From positions 1 through 59,163 of the forward strand of contig CAMYIX010000067.1 of assembly GCA_947258615.1 (NCBI GenBank): a stretch of DNA of 59,163 nucleotides, given 5' to 3'. Made by a program: the position numbers and the translations under genes. The notes under the pieces are model-generated. The model was not told the DNA's origin. It made no database searches and saw only the letters and a list, made by a program, of their open reading frames with translations. Origin of the DNA: an uncultured Ectothiorhodospiraceae bacterium. GTDB taxonomy: Bacteria > Pseudomonadota > Gammaproteobacteria > UBA9214. This document shows, piece by piece, positions 8,896-18,828 of the stretch; the stretch's first letter is position 1; each line of letters begins with the position of its first letter.

Positions 8896-9981
8896 ATGAA
8901 TAGCAAAATAGCAATACTCGCGGGTGACGGGATCGGTCCCGAGATCGTCACCGAGGCGGAAAAGGTCCTGCACTGCCTGCAGCAGGCGTTCGGACTGTCC
9001 GCGGAACTCGAGCACGCACCCGTCGGCGGCGCCGGCTTTGATGCCGCCGGTCACCCGCTGCCCGCGCCGACCCTGGCACTGGCACGACAGGCCGACGCCA
9101 TCCTGCTGGGCTCGGTCGGTGGCCCGCAGTGGGAACAGCTGGAACGGCCGCTGCGCCCGGAACAGGGCCTGCTGGGCCTGCGCGCGGAACTGGAGCTGTT
9201 TTCCAATCTGCGTCCCGCCATTCTCTACCCGCAACTGGCCGATGCCTCGACACTGAAACCCGAGGTCGTCAGCGGACTGGACATCATGATCGTGCGCGAG
9301 CTGACCGGTGGCATCTACTTCGGCAAACCGCGCGGGGTCCGGACCCGGGATGATGGTCAGCGCGAGGGTTTCAACACCCTGGTCTACAGTGAATCGGAGA
9401 TCGAACGCATCGGCCGTTCCGCGTTCGAGATCGCACGTAAGCGTTCACGCCGACTGTGCTCCGTGGACAAGGCCAACGTACTCGAGTGCAGCGAACTGTG
9501 GCGCGAGGTCATCAGCGTGCTTGGCAGGGACGAGTACAGCGATGTTGAGCTGAGCCACATGTACGTAGACAACGCCGCCATGCAACTGGTGCGTGAACCC
9601 AAGCAGTTCGATGTCATGGTCACCACCAATATGTTCGGTGATATCCTCTCCGATGCCGCGGCCATGCTGACGGGTTCCATTGGTATGCTGCCGTCGGCCT
9701 CGCTGGACAGCCGCGGCAAGGGGATGTACGAGCCAATCCACGGCTCGGCACCGGACATCGCCGGCCAGGGTGTCGCGAATCCGCTGGCCACCATCCTTTC
9801 AGTGGCCATGATGCTGCGTTACAGCCTGGACCAGGCGGATCTGGCGGGGCGGGTTGAACAGGCGGTGGGAAAGGTGCTCGACAGCGGCTTGCGGACACCG
9901 GATATCGCGTCGCCCGGGATGCAGGCCGTTGGTACGGCGCAGATGGGTGATGCCGTCGTTGCCGCTCTGCGCGGCGCGTGA
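8896..9981 (+). CDS. leuB: 3-isopropylmalate dehydrogenase
   Basis: NAD-dependent oxidative decarboxylation of 3-isopropylmalate, the third step of leucine synthesis. The N-terminus [15 protein letters not shown], the NLRPAILYP region, the substrate block [13 protein letters not shown], and the metal/cofactor segment [25 protein letters not shown] with [12 protein letters not shown] are all diagnostic; length 361 is normal. The 28 nt before its ATG are nearly all A and T in an otherwise GC-rich region, with no obvious Shine-Dalgarno, so initiation may rely on an unstructured leader. Confidence 0.97.
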   Translation: MNSKIAILAGDGIGPEIVTEAEKVLHCLQQAFGLSAELEHAPVGGAGFDAAGHPLPAPTLALARQADAILLGSVGGPQWEQLERPLRPEQGLLGLRAELELFSNLRPAILYPQLADASTLKPEVVSGLDIMIVRELTGGIYFGKPRGVRTRDDGQREGFNTLVYSESEIERIGRSAFEIARKRSRRLCSVDKANVLECSELWREVISVLGRDEYSDVELSHMYVDNAAMQLVREPKQFDVMVTTNMFGDILSDAAAMLTGSIGMLPSASLDSRGKGMYEPIHGSAPDIAGQGVANPLATILSVAMMLRYSLDQADLAGRVEQAVGKVLDSGLRTPDIASPGMQAVGTAQMGDAVVAALRGA

Positions 9982-10039
9982 CAAATATTTTTTTAACCTG
10001 TCTGGTGATACCAGGCCGTGCAACAGGTGATGCAGAGAA

Positions 10040-11062
10040 ATGACACGTAAATTTGATGTAGCCGTCGTCGGCGCAACCGGTGCCGTAGGCGAGGCCATGC
10101 TGGAGATCCTGGCCGAACGCAATTTCCCGGTCAATCAGGTCTACCCCCTTGCCAGCAGGCGCTCGGCGGGCAAGCGGGTAGCGTTCGGTGGCAAACACCT
10201 CACTGTCGAGGACCTGAGCGGCTTTGACTTCTCGCGTGTCCAGATCGGGTTGTTTTCTGCGGGCGCCTCGATTTCGGAACAGTACGCACCGATTGCCGCA
10301 AAGGCCGGTTGCGTGGTGATCGACAACACCTCGCAGTTCCGTTACCAGGACGATATCCCGCTGGTGGTGCCGGAGGTGAACCCGGATCACATCAAGGGCT
10401 ATACCCGGCATGGCATTATTGCCAATCCTAACTGCTCGACCATCCAGATGCTGGTCGCACTTAAACCGCTGCAGGATGCGGTCGGTATCGAACGCATCAA
10501 TGTCTGCACCTACCAGGCCGTGTCCGGCACCGGCAAGGAGGCGATCGAGGAACTCGCGGGGCAGACGGCCAGACTGCTGAATGGCGAACCGGTCAAGGCC
10601 GAGGTCTATCCCAAGCAGATCGCCTTCAATGTCCTGCCGCACATCGATGTGTTTCAGGATAACGGCTACACCAAGGAAGAGATGAAGATGGTGTGGGAGA
10701 CCCGGAAGATCATGGGCGATGACACAATTCAGGTAAACCCCACCGCGGTACGGGTGCCGGTCTTCTACGGCCACTCCGAGGCGGTCCATATCGAGACCCG
10801 GGAAAAGCTGACTGCCGCACAGGCCCGGGACCTGCTAGAGCAGGCGCCCGGCGTGGTGGTGCTGGATGAACACCGCGACGGTGGCTATCCGACCGCCGTG
10901 ACCGAGGGGGCGAATCACGACCCGGTCTATGTCGGCCGGATTCGCGAGGATATCTCGCACCCGAGGGGCCTGAACCTGTGGGTGGTGGCGGATAATGTTC
11001 GCAAGGGTGCGGCCCTGAACAGTGTCCAGATCGCCGAAATCCTGGTGAAAGATTATTTGTAG
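10040..11062 (+). CDS. asd: aspartate-semialdehyde dehydrogenase
   Basis: NADPH-dependent conversion of aspartyl phosphate to aspartate semialdehyde, the branch point for lysine/diaminopimelate, threonine and methionine. The N-terminal Rossmann motif VVGATGAVGEAM is at residues 9-20. The catalytic cysteine is Cys132 in NPNCSTIQM. The C-terminal half has FYGHSEAVHIET and RIREDISHPRGLNLWVVADN of the short (about 340 residue) type. It stands between leuB and fimV, as in many gammaproteobacteria. An imperfect AGAG precedes the ATG. Confidence 0.97.
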   Translation: MTRKFDVAVVGATGAVGEAMLEILAERNFPVNQVYPLASRRSAGKRVAFGGKHLTVEDLSGFDFSRVQIGLFSAGASISEQYAPIAAKAGCVVIDNTSQFRYQDDIPLVVPEVNPDHIKGYTRHGIIANPNCSTIQMLVALKPLQDAVGIERINVCTYQAVSGTGKEAIEELAGQTARLLNGEPVKAEVYPKQIAFNVLPHIDVFQDNGYTKEEMKMVWETRKIMGDDTIQVNPTAVRVPVFYGHSEAVHIETREKLTAAQARDLLEQAPGVVVLDEHRDGGYPTAVTEGANHDPVYVGRIREDISHPRGLNLWVVADNVRKGAALNSVQIAEILVKDYL

Positions 11063-11164
11063 ATTTTCGGTTATAGTCTGCGGGGTTGGAGCGCCTTCAC
11101 GGCCGATGTCTCAGTGCCGATGGACGCGGGCGCGCATATTCAAGGGAAGAGCCAAACAGAGGGG

Positions 11165-13507
11165 ATGAATATGTTCTGGAGATCGGCGTTAGCAGTTGCC
11201 TTGTTGTGTATTGTTGCATCCTCGAAGGTGGCTGCACTTGGCCTTGGCGACATCGAAATCAATTCGGTGTTGAACAATCCGCTGAAAGCCGTTGTCGAGT
11301 TGACCTCTGCGACCGATGCCGAGCTCGAGGAACTCAAGGTCAGCATCGCATCCAGCGAGGCCTTTGCCCGGGTCGGTGTCGCGCGGACGCGGATCCTGAA
11401 CGACTTCAATTTCAGTGTTGAACGTACCGCGGCCGGAAAGCCCATCATCCGCATATCCACCAGGGAACCCGTGCGCGAGGCATATCTCGAGTTCCTGCTG
11501 GAACTGGTCTGGAGCAAGGGGCGGCTGGTCAGACAGTACACCGTGCTGGTCGATCCGCCGTTTACCATGCCGGCCACACCGGTTGCACCACGCCCGCCGG
11601 TGACACCGCCAGCGCCCGAAACCCGGGTGCAGCCGGCACCGCCACCACCCGTGACGCGGGTTCAGCCAACGCCGCCACGGCAAGTGCGGCCTGCACCGCC
11701 ACCACCGCCGGTTGCACCTGCTCCGGTAAAGGCCAGGACGGCAGACCAGTACGGTCCCGTCAGGCGCAATGAGACCTTGTGGGACATCGCTAAAAAGCTG
11801 CGACCGGGGAGTGATGTCAGCATGCAGCAAATGATGCTGGCCCTGCAGCGCGCAAACCCCGACGCATTCATCAATAACAATATCAACAATCTCAGGGCCG
11901 GAGCCGTACTCCAGGTTCCGGACCGGGACGAGACGCTTTCACTGAGCCGGTCTGATTCCGTGCTCGAGGCCCGGCGCCAGTACGAGGAATGGCGTGCCGC
12001 CCGCACCACCAAGGCCGCGGCGGTCGCTGAGGCAGCGGCGCAACCGGCACCCGCGTCAACGCCTGAACCAGCTCCCGCACAGGTCACCGAGACCCGCCTC
12101 CAGCTAGTGGCTCCCGAGGCCGATGCCATCGCGGGGGTGGCGGGAACCGGCGAGGCGCAGGCGCAGGCGGAGGCTGAACCGGTACCGGAAGATGTACCGG
12201 CAGACAGCGAGGTCCAGCAGGAACTGGCACTGGCCACTGAGGAGGCCGAGGCCGGCCGTGCCCAGAGCGCGGAGCTGCAATCCCGCGTCAGCAAGCTGGA
12301 GGAACAGGTCGAGGCGATGAAGCGCCTGCTCGAGCTGAAAGACGCTCAACTGGCCAGTATGCAGAATCGTATCGCAGGGGAAGACGCGGCAGCGGCGGAT
12401 GGGGCTCCGGTAGATGAGTCACCTGCAGATGCGACAGTGACAGATGCAGCACCGGCAGACGTGTCCACCGAGGATGAGGTCGAAGCCCTGGCAACAGACA
12501 CAATCATGCCCGCAACAGCGGAGCAGGAACCACCCGCTATCACAGAGGAGGAACCAGCGCCCGCAGACGAACAGGTCGCTGTTGTTGAAACAGTCGAGGA
12601 CGCCAGTGGCATGAGTGAGCCCGGGGGTCTGGTGAATCGCCTGCTGGACAACCCGGTACTGACGGCACTGGGTGTGCTGGCCGCCATGGTGCTGGGCGGA
12701 TTCCTCTGGGCGACCACCCGGCAGCGCAAGAACGATGACATATTCGGCAATGAACCGACCATGGATAGCCAGCTGGCGAGCACACCGGCTGAATCCAGGC
12801 AGGAACCGGTGATCCCTGCCGTAGAGGTCAGGGAGGAGGAGGTCTACGAAGCGACCGAGAGCCAGCCTGAAACAGCAGATACAGTCGCACTTCAGGATGC
12901 GGAGGGCGGAGACCCGCTTACGGAAGCGGATGTCTATATTGCCTATGGCCGCTTCGAACAGGCGGAGGACGTCATCAAGACCGCTCTGCAGGACCAGCCC
13001 CGGGATACGCAACTCATGGCGAAATTGCTGAACATCTACCGGGTGTCCGCCAACACGGGAGCCTTCAATGATCTCGCGGCAAGCTTCCGTGAAGCGGTTG
13101 GTGAAGACAGCCCGCAGTGGCAGGAAGTTGCCGCCATGGGGTATGAACTCTCTCCTGACAATGAACTCTATCGCGGCGCCGGCGACAGCCCGGTCGCCCG
13201 CGACACCGATGCCGAACTGGCCGCGGACCTGGAGGGCATGGAAGACAGCGTCGAACCCGGCGAGGTGACCGATAACACCATCGAGTTCACCCTTGATGAA
13301 ACCGTTGCGACGGATGAAGAGGGTGCTGGCGAGGGACTGCTGGAACAGTCCGATGAAGTCGGAACCAAGCTCGATCTTGCCCGCGCCTACCTGGATATGA
13401 GTGACCCCGAGAGTGCCCGTAGCATCCTGGACGAGGTACTCGAGGAAGGTAACGAGCAGCAAAAGGCCGAAGCAGAGGAACTGTTCGCCAAGCTGGCCGA
13501 GTTCTGA
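11165..13507 (+). CDS. fimV: FimV/HubP-like polar landmark protein with LysM domain
   Basis: Large inner-membrane/periplasmic protein that in relatives organises the cell pole and promotes type IV pilus function. I start at MNMFWRSAL because AGAGGGG lies just upstream and a signal-like helix follows; the longer frame adds 17 residues without support. Order: signal segment (1-24), conserved FimV N-terminal domain (GLGDIEINSVLNNPL onward), Pro-rich linker, LysM peptidoglycan-binding domain about 195-250 (NETLWDIAKKL), acidic coiled-coil part, one transmembrane helix about 496-516, and an acidic cytoplasmic tail ending in a TPR-like segment (LDLARAYLDMSDPESARSIL), the FimV C-terminal signature. 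No pilus genes are in the window. Confidence 0.92.
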   Translation: MNMFWRSALAVALLCIVASSKVAALGLGDIEINSVLNNPLKAVVELTSATDAELEELKVSIASSEAFARVGVARTRILNDFNFSVERTAAGKPIIRISTREPVREAYLEFLLELVWSKGRLVRQYTVLVDPPFTMPATPVAPRPPVTPPAPETRVQPAPPPPVTRVQPTPPRQVRPAPPPPPVAPAPVKARTADQYGPVRRNETLWDIAKKLRPGSDVSMQQMMLALQRANPDAFINNNINNLRAGAVLQVPDRDETLSLSRSDSVLEARRQYEEWRAARTTKAAAVAEAAAQPAPASTPEPAPAQVTETRLQLVAPEADAIAGVAGTGEAQAQAEAEPVPEDVPADSEVQQELALATEEAEAGRAQSAELQSRVSKLEEQVEAMKRLLELKDAQLASMQNRIAGEDAAAADGAPVDESPADATVTDAAPADVSTEDEVEALATDTIMPATAEQEPPAITEEEPAPADEQVAVVETVEDASGMSEPGGLVNRLLDNPVLTALGVLAAMVLGGFLWATTRQRKNDDIFGNEPTMDSQLASTPAESRQEPVIPAVEVREEEVYEATESQPETADTVALQDAEGGDPLTEADVYIAYGRFEQAEDVIKTALQDQPRDTQLMAKLLNIYRVSANTGAFNDLAASFREAVGEDSPQWQEVAAMGYELSPDNELYRGAGDSPVARDTDAELAADLEGMEDSVEPGEVTDNTIEFTLDETVATDEEGAGEGLLEQSDEVGTKLDLARAYLDMSDPESARSILDEVLEEGNEQQKAEAEELFAKLAEF

Positions 13508-13542
13508 CCCGGTAACCGGCCTTGCCCACGGGTCTGCCCGGG

Positions 13543-14232
13543 ATGAATAAGCAAGCCCTGCATCCGCTTGTCCGCATTGTAAGCCTGCTGATCTTCATTG
13601 CAGGCATGGCACTGGCGCAACCCCTGTTGCTGCTTGGCGGGTCATGCGGACTGTTGCTGGCCTATGCCCTGGCCGGCTTTCCGGCGCCGGGCGGACTGCT
13701 GACAATGGTCATACGCCTGCGCTGGTTATTTGCCGCCATCCTGCTGGTATACGGGTGGTGGACACCGGGTGAATTGCTGTGGCCGGCACTGGGGGCGCTG
13801 TCGCCAACACTGCAGGGACTCGGTTACGGGCTGACCCGCATTGTCGCGCTGGTCTGCATCGTGAGCGCGGTGCATTTCCTGCTCCAGGTGACAGAGCGCG
13901 GGCAGCTGGTCTCTGCGCTCATGCTACTTTCTGCCCCCTTGCTGGGCCCACTGGCACGCGAGCGCTTTGCTGTCCGCGTGTTGCTTACCCTGGAAGCCGT
14001 GATACCCGTACAGGCGATAGTGAGTGATGCGCTGCAGCAGGAAACGCAGCAGCCCCGTGGTCTGGCGCGCCTGGTCTTTCATGCCAATGCGGTCTATTCC
14101 AGTGTGCTGGCAGAGGCAGACCGGTCTGCCAATGCCGTGATCGACGTCGCCGAGCCAGTAGCGCCTCCCGCGATTCAATGGCTGGTCCCGTTGCTGCTGG
14201 CCCTGATTATCGGTCTTGTGGCCGGCCTGTAA
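13543..14232 (+). CDS. integral membrane protein, CbiQ/EcfT-like (uncertain)
   Basis: 229-residue hydrophobic protein with roughly five or six membrane segments. I start at the ATG of MNKQALHPLVRIV; a TTG 21 nt earlier also keeps the frame open. Overall layout (an N-terminal helix cluster, a basic loop near RERFAVRVLLTLEAVIPVQAIV, a last C-terminal helix) resembles the T component of energy-coupling-factor transporters such as CbiQ, but the Arg motifs expected for ATPase coupling are not obvious and no ATPase or substrate-binding partner is adjacent. It sits between fimV and truA, which are usually direct neighbours. Function unknown. Confidence 0.65.
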   Translation: MNKQALHPLVRIVSLLIFIAGMALAQPLLLLGGSCGLLLAYALAGFPAPGGLLTMVIRLRWLFAAILLVYGWWTPGELLWPALGALSPTLQGLGYGLTRIVALVCIVSAVHFLLQVTERGQLVSALMLLSAPLLGPLARERFAVRVLLTLEAVIPVQAIVSDALQQETQQPRGLARLVFHANAVYSSVLAEADRSANAVIDVAEPVAPPAIQWLVPLLLALIIGLVAGL

Positions 14233-14264
14233 ATCCAGTGGCTTAACCGGTCATTATAGTCAGC

Positions 14265-15047
14265 ATGCGGATAGCCCTGGGTGTTGAATACGATGGCACG
14301 GGATTCTGTGGCTGGCAGTACCAGCGTAGCGACCGGACCGTGCAAGGCTGCCTGGAAAAGGCCCTGTCCAGGGTCGCCGATCATGAACTGAAGACGGTGT
14401 GCGCCGGACGTACCGATACCGGAGTTCATGCGACCGGCCAGGTCGTGCACATCGACAGCCCTGCACGGCGCGATGCCAAGGCGTGGATACGCGGCACCAA
14501 TGCAAACCTGCCGGCGGATATTCGCATCCAGTGGGCAACGCCGGTCGATGCGGATTTCCATGCCCGGTTTTCCGCGCGCAGGCGTCATTACCGTTACGCC
14601 ATTCTTAATGCGTCCTGTCCCCCGGCCCTGCTCAGGAGCAGGACCAGCTGGGAATACCTCGGGCTTGATGAGAACCGCATGGCGGAGGGTGCACGCCACC
14701 TCCTGGGCGAGCATGACTTTAGCTCGTTTCGTGCTGCCGCCTGCCAGGCCAGGCACCCGGTGCGGACACTTTATCAACTGGATGTGCATCGCCAGGGAGA
14801 TTTTCTCTACATCGACGTGGTGGCAAATGCCTTCCTCCACCACATGGTGCGCTGCATTGCCGGGGTGCTGATCCGCGTGGGACGCGGAGAGGCAACGCCG
14901 GGATGGGTCGCCGAGGTGCTGGCGGCCAGGGATCGAACCCTCAGCGGCGTGACGGCACCGGCATCGGGCCTGTACCTGGTCGGGGTTCGTTACCCCGAGC
15001 GCTTCGGCCTGCCGGTGGGTGGATGGCTGCCGGACTACGGTCGCTAG
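14265..15047 (+). CDS. truA: tRNA pseudouridine synthase A
   Basis: Makes pseudouridine at positions 38-40 in the anticodon stem-loop of many tRNAs. The catalytic aspartate is Asp51 in the motif CAGRTDTGVHATGQV. The N-terminal MRIALGVEYDGTGFCGWQ and the C-terminal ANAFLHHMVRCIAGVLIRVGRGE are typical. Length 260 is normal. It follows the membrane protein by 32 nt. No Shine-Dalgarno is evident; TATAGT ends 4 nt before the ATG, close to but not the same as the 6-nt spacing seen at trpF and accD. Confidence 0.96.
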   Translation: MRIALGVEYDGTGFCGWQYQRSDRTVQGCLEKALSRVADHELKTVCAGRTDTGVHATGQVVHIDSPARRDAKAWIRGTNANLPADIRIQWATPVDADFHARFSARRRHYRYAILNASCPPALLRSRTSWEYLGLDENRMAEGARHLLGEHDFSSFRAAACQARHPVRTLYQLDVHRQGDFLYIDVVANAFLHHMVRCIAGVLIRVGRGEATPGWVAEVLAARDRTLSGVTAPASGLYLVGVRYPERFGLPVGGWLPDYGR

Positions 15048-15116
15048 CCTGCAGGGCCACTCATTCCCGCGGGTTTCTGTTAGGCTTGCCCTCAGGCAGC
15101 ACCCGTGATGATGCTT

Positions 15117-15122
15117 TAAAAT
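15117..15122 (+). promoter_or_regulatory. putative -10 element giving a leaderless trpF mRNA
   Basis: TAAAAT lies exactly 6 nt before the trpF ATG and no Shine-Dalgarno is present. A transcript starting at the usual distance would begin at the AUG. No strong -35 is visible at 16-18 nt. Confidence 0.4.
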
Positions 15123-15128
15123 GGCCCG

Positions 15129-15767
15129 ATGATACGTACCCGCGTTAAAATCTGCGGTATCACCCGGATAGAGGATGCCCGCAGCGCCGTTGACAGTGGA
15201 ACCGATGCCGTTGGTCTGGTGTTCTATCCGGACAGTCCGCGCTATGTGTCACCCGAACAGGGGCGGCGGATTGCCGCCGAAGTCGCGCCCTTTGTCAGCG
15301 TCGTCGGCCTGTTTGTCAATGCGTCACCCGCCAGCATCCGCGAGGTGCTCGATCAGGTGCCGCTGGCTTTGCTACAGTTCCACGGTCAGGAATCGAATGC
15401 CGAGTGCAAGCGCTTTGGCCTGCCGTTTATCAAGTCGGTGGCGATGAAGCCGGGGGTCGACCTGCCCGGACAGGTGCAGGCCTATCCCGATGCCGCCGGC
15501 CTGCTGCTCGATGCCTGGCAACCGCTGGCACATGGCGGGGGCGGTGAGCCCTTTGACTGGGACCGGGTGCCGCGGCGCCTGTCGCTGCCGGTCATCCTGG
15601 CCGGTGGACTGGCACCTGAAAATGTGGCGACGGCCATTCGTCGGGTCCGGCCCTATGCCGTCGATGTCAGTAGTGGAGTCGAAAGCAGCAAGGGCATTAA
15701 ATCGGCTGACAGGATTTCAGCCTTCATGAAAGGAGTAAGCGCTTGTGGAACAGACAACAGCCGCTGA
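15129..15767 (+). CDS. trpF: phosphoribosylanthranilate isomerase
   Basis: Amadori rearrangement of phosphoribosylanthranilate in tryptophan synthesis. It is a 212-residue TIM-barrel. The catalytic Cys9 is in VKICGIT, and the phosphate-binding strands [10 protein letters not shown] and [15 protein letters not shown] close the barrel. It overlaps trpB by 23 nt, so trpF-trpB-trpA are translationally coupled. It stands alone as in Pseudomonas-type genomes, not fused to trpC. No leader peptide with tandem Trp codons is visible upstream, so there is no sign of ribosome-mediated attenuation. Confidence 0.96.
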   Translation: MIRTRVKICGITRIEDARSAVDSGTDAVGLVFYPDSPRYVSPEQGRRIAAEVAPFVSVVGLFVNASPASIREVLDQVPLALLQFHGQESNAECKRFGLPFIKSVAMKPGVDLPGQVQAYPDAAGLLLDAWQPLAHGGGGEPFDWDRVPRRLSLPVILAGGLAPENVATAIRRVRPYAVDVSSGVESSKGIKSADRISAFMKGVSACGTDNSR

Positions 15768-16974
15768 AGCCGCCAGGCTGAGCGATACGCTGCCAGATGA
15801 ACGGGGACATTTCGGACCCTACGGCGGACAATTTGTCGCCGAAACCCTCATGCGTCCTCTCGATGAACTGAATAGTGCCTACCGGCGCTATATCAAGGAC
15901 CCGGAATTCCTGGCGGAATTCGACTCGGACCTCAGGCACTATGTGGGGCGACCCTCGCCACTGTATCTCGCCGAGCGACTCAGTGATGAAATCGGTGGTG
16001 CACGTATCTACCTCAAGCGCGAAGACCTCAATCATACCGGTGCGCACAAGATCAATAACACGGTCGGCCAGGCCCTGCTGGCAAGGCGTATGGGCAAACG
16101 ACGTGTCATCGCGGAGACCGGTGCCGGCCAGCATGGCGTTGCATCGGCCACGGTGGCAGCACGCTTCGGCATGGAATGCGTCGTCTACATGGGTGCCGAG
16201 GACATCCGGCGCCAGGCCATCAATGTCTACCGGATGCGCCTGCTGGGTGCCGAGGTGGTGCCCGTGGAGTCCGGCTCCAGGACACTCAAGGATGCACTCA
16301 ACGAGGCGCTGCGTGACTGGGTGACCAATGTCGAGAACACCTTCTACATTATCGGTACGGTCGCCGGACCGCATCCCTACCCGGTGATGGTGCGCGATTT
16401 CCAGGCAGTCATCGGCCGGGAGGCACGTGCCCAGGTGCTGGAACAGACCGGCCGCCTGCCGGATGCCCTGGTGGCCTGCGTCGGTGGTGGTTCCAATGCC
16501 ATCGGGCTGTTTTACCCGTTCCTCGGGGACCGGGAGGTGGCGATCTACGGCATCGAGGCCGGCGGTGACGGACTGGAAACCGGGCGCCACGCGGCACCGC
16601 TGTGCGCCGGCAAGTCCGGTGTGCTGCATGGCAACCGCACCTACCTGATGGAGGACGTTGACGGCCAGATCACCGAGACCCATTCGATCTCGGCCGGGCT
16701 GGACTACCCGGGTGTGGGACCGGAGCATGCGTGGCTGAAGGACAGCGGGCGTGCCCGCTATGACGTGGTCACCGACAGTGAGGCGCTGGAGGCCTTTCAC
16801 CAGCTGACCCGCACGGAGGGCATCATCCCGGCGCTGGAGTCCAGTCATGCACTCGCCTATACCGCTCGGCTGGCGGCCGGCATGGACCGGGACAAGATCA
16901 TCGTGGTGAACCTCTCGGGCCGGGGTGACAAGGACATCCACACCGTTGCCGATCTGGAGGGAATCAGGGTATGA
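15745..16974 (+). CDS. trpB: tryptophan synthase beta subunit
   Basis: PLP enzyme that joins indole and serine to make tryptophan, in an alpha2-beta2 complex with TrpA. It starts at GTG inside the trpF tail, with AGGAG 9 nt upstream. PLP lysine is Lys102 in HTGAHKINN. The phosphate-cup sequence GGGSNAIG and the N-terminal [14 protein letters not shown] are diagnostic. Length 409 fits. It overlaps trpF by 23 nt and trpA by 4 nt (ATGA), giving a tight trpFBA unit. Confidence 0.97.
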   Translation: MEQTTAAEAARLSDTLPDERGHFGPYGGQFVAETLMRPLDELNSAYRRYIKDPEFLAEFDSDLRHYVGRPSPLYLAERLSDEIGGARIYLKREDLNHTGAHKINNTVGQALLARRMGKRRVIAETGAGQHGVASATVAARFGMECVVYMGAEDIRRQAINVYRMRLLGAEVVPVESGSRTLKDALNEALRDWVTNVENTFYIIGTVAGPHPYPVMVRDFQAVIGREARAQVLEQTGRLPDALVACVGGGSNAIGLFYPFLGDREVAIYGIEAGGDGLETGRHAAPLCAGKSGVLHGNRTYLMEDVDGQITETHSISAGLDYPGVGPEHAWLKDSGRARYDVVTDSEALEAFHQLTRTEGIIPALESSHALAYTARLAAGMDRDKIIVVNLSGRGDKDIHTVADLEGIRV

Positions 16975-17786
16975 GCCGTATACAAGCGCGTTTCGGGGAA
17001 CTCGCCGAACAACAGCGCAAGGCACTGATACCTTATGTGACGGCCGGCGACCCGCAACCGGACGTGACCGTGCCCGTGCTGCACGCCCTGGTTGCGGCCG
17101 GGGCCGACCTGATCGAGATCGGCGTGCCGTTCTCCGACCCCATGGCGGATGGCCCGGTGATCCAGGCGGCCTGTGAACGTGCCCTGGTCCACCATGTCAG
17201 CCTGCATGACGTGCTCGACATGGTGCGCGAATTCCGCCGCACCGATGCCCACACCCCGGTAATCCTGATGGGCTATCTCAATCCCATCGAGGTATGGGGT
17301 TACCAGGGTTTCGCCGAAGCTGCGGCCGCGGCCGGCGTGGACGGCGTGCTGACCGTGGATATGCCACCGGAGGAGGCCGATGACCTGGTCAGCGCCCTGC
17401 ATGAGCGCTCACTGGATGCGATTTTCCTGCTTTCGCCCACCAGCAGCGAGGAACGCATGCGCAAGATCAGCCAGTCCGCAAGCGGTTTTATCTACTATGT
17501 ATCGTTCACCGGCGTGACGGGTGCCAACCGGCTGGACGTGGACGCGGTCGCGAAGAAGCTGGACGTGATCCGTTGCCACACTGAGCTCCCGCTGGGTGTG
17601 GGTTTCGGGATCCGTGATCCTGAATCCGCCGCCCGGGTCGCCCAGGTGGCCGACGCTGTCGTCGTCGGCAGCGCCCTGGTCGGCAAGGTGGCCGGACTGG
17701 TCGATCGCCCCGGGTCGATTCCCGCGGAACTTGCGGCCACCGTCTCGGCCATGCGTGCCGCCATCGACGCACAGGCGGTGACATGA
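16971..17786 (+). CDS. trpA: tryptophan synthase alpha subunit
   Basis: Cleaves indole-3-glycerol phosphate to indole, which is channelled to TrpB. It is a TIM-barrel of normal length (271). Catalytic Glu49 and Asp60 fall in the conserved [16 protein letters not shown] block at the same numbers as in Salmonella TrpA. The C-terminal phosphate-binding [12 protein letters not shown] and VVVGSALV are present. The start ATG overlaps the trpB stop, with GAGGG upstream. accD follows after 40 nt. Confidence 0.97.
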   Translation: MSRIQARFGELAEQQRKALIPYVTAGDPQPDVTVPVLHALVAAGADLIEIGVPFSDPMADGPVIQAACERALVHHVSLHDVLDMVREFRRTDAHTPVILMGYLNPIEVWGYQGFAEAAAAAGVDGVLTVDMPPEEADDLVSALHERSLDAIFLLSPTSSEERMRKISQSASGFIYYVSFTGVTGANRLDVDAVAKKLDVIRCHTELPLGVGFGIRDPESAARVAQVADAVVVGSALVGKVAGLVDRPGSIPAELAATVSAMRAAIDAQAVT

Positions 17787-17814
17787 TGGCCACTACCGGT
17801 AAAAAAAACTGGGG

Positions 17815-17820
17815 TACAAT
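17815..17820 (+). promoter_or_regulatory. putative -10 element giving a leaderless accD mRNA
   Basis: TACAAT lies exactly 6 nt before the accD ATG, right after an eight-A run. There is no Shine-Dalgarno between hexamer and start codon. This would let accD be transcribed independently of trpFBA. The -35 is not convincing. Confidence 0.45.
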
Positions 17821-17826
17821 TGACTC

Positions 17827-18693
17827 ATGAGCTGGTTCAGGAAATTGGTTCCCTCCAAGATCCGCACGGTCGGTGGCAGCAAGCGCAACGTGCCCGAGGG
17901 TCTGTGGATCAAGTGCGACAAGTGCAGTGCCGTGCTCTACCGGTCCGAGCTTGACAGGAACTCCGATGTCTGTCCGAAATGCAGCCATCACATACGTATC
18001 GGGGCGCGGCGTCGGCTGGAGCTGTTCCTGGATGAGGACTCGCAGCAGGAGATTGGGGCGGGGCTTGAACCGGTCGACATACTCAAGTTCAAGGACAGCA
18101 AGAAGTACCGTGACCGGCTCAACAGTGCCCAGAAGGCGACCGGTGAAAAGGATGCCCTGGTGGTTATGCGCGGCACGGTCGCAGGCGTGCCCCTGGTGGC
18201 GGCAGCCTTCGATTTCGCCTTCATGGGCGGTTCCATGGGTTCCGTTGTCGGTGAGCGCTTTGTGCGCGGCATCAATTCCTGTCTCGAAGAGAAGATCCCG
18301 TTGATCTGTTTTTCCGCCAGTGGCGGGGCGCGCATGCAGGAGGCCCTGTTCTCGCTGATGCAAATGGCGAAGACCAGCGCAGCGCTGACGCGGCTCTCGG
18401 ACGCCGGCCTGCCCTACATCTCGGTGCTCACCGATCCGACCATGGGTGGTGTGTCTGCGAGTTTTGCCATGCTGGGTGATGTCAATATCGCCGAACCCAG
18501 GGCCCTGATCGGATTTGCCGGGCCGCGCGTGATCGAGCAGACCGTTCGCGAGACCCTCCCGGAGGGCTTCCAGCGAAGTGAGTTCCTGCTGGAACACGGT
18601 GCCATAGACATGATCGTGGACCGCCGGGAAATGCGTGACAGGGTCGCCGGCCTGCTGGCGATGCTCACCGGCAGGCCCGCACCGTTGGCCTGA
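17827..18693 (+). CDS. accD: acetyl-CoA carboxylase carboxyltransferase beta subunit
   Basis: With AccA it transfers the carboxyl group from biotinylated AccB to acetyl-CoA, making malonyl-CoA for fatty acid synthesis. The N-terminal C4 zinc ribbon is complete (Cys30, Cys33, Cys49, Cys52). The crotonase-like domain shows [13 protein letters not shown] and [10 protein letters not shown]. Length 288 is normal. It lies between trpA and folC, as accD-folC commonly do. The start codon has a TACAAT hexamer 6 nt upstream and no ribosome-binding site, so leaderless translation is suspected. Confidence 0.97.
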   Translation: MSWFRKLVPSKIRTVGGSKRNVPEGLWIKCDKCSAVLYRSELDRNSDVCPKCSHHIRIGARRRLELFLDEDSQQEIGAGLEPVDILKFKDSKKYRDRLNSAQKATGEKDALVVMRGTVAGVPLVAAAFDFAFMGGSMGSVVGERFVRGINSCLEEKIPLICFSASGGARMQEALFSLMQMAKTSAALTRLSDAGLPYISVLTDPTMGGVSASFAMLGDVNIAEPRALIGFAGPRVIEQTVRETLPEGFQRSEFLLEHGAIDMIVDRREMRDRVAGLLAMLTGRPAPLA

Positions 18694-18828
18694 GGCGGGC
18701 GCTCGACCCTTGTATCCTGTCAGCGCGGCCGGCGCCCCGACAGTCCGTGCCCCGGTCTGCCTGCATCCGTCCTTCTGTCTTTATCCACCGGTCCTGTTCT
18801 GAATTTGAACGCCATTCGCCGCTGATTC

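Noticed and set aside
10003..10028. CTGGT/ACCAG hairpin before asd as a lysine-type riboswitch
   Set aside because: Only a 5-bp palindrome in a 58-nt gap; far too short for a lysine riboswitch and without its conserved core.
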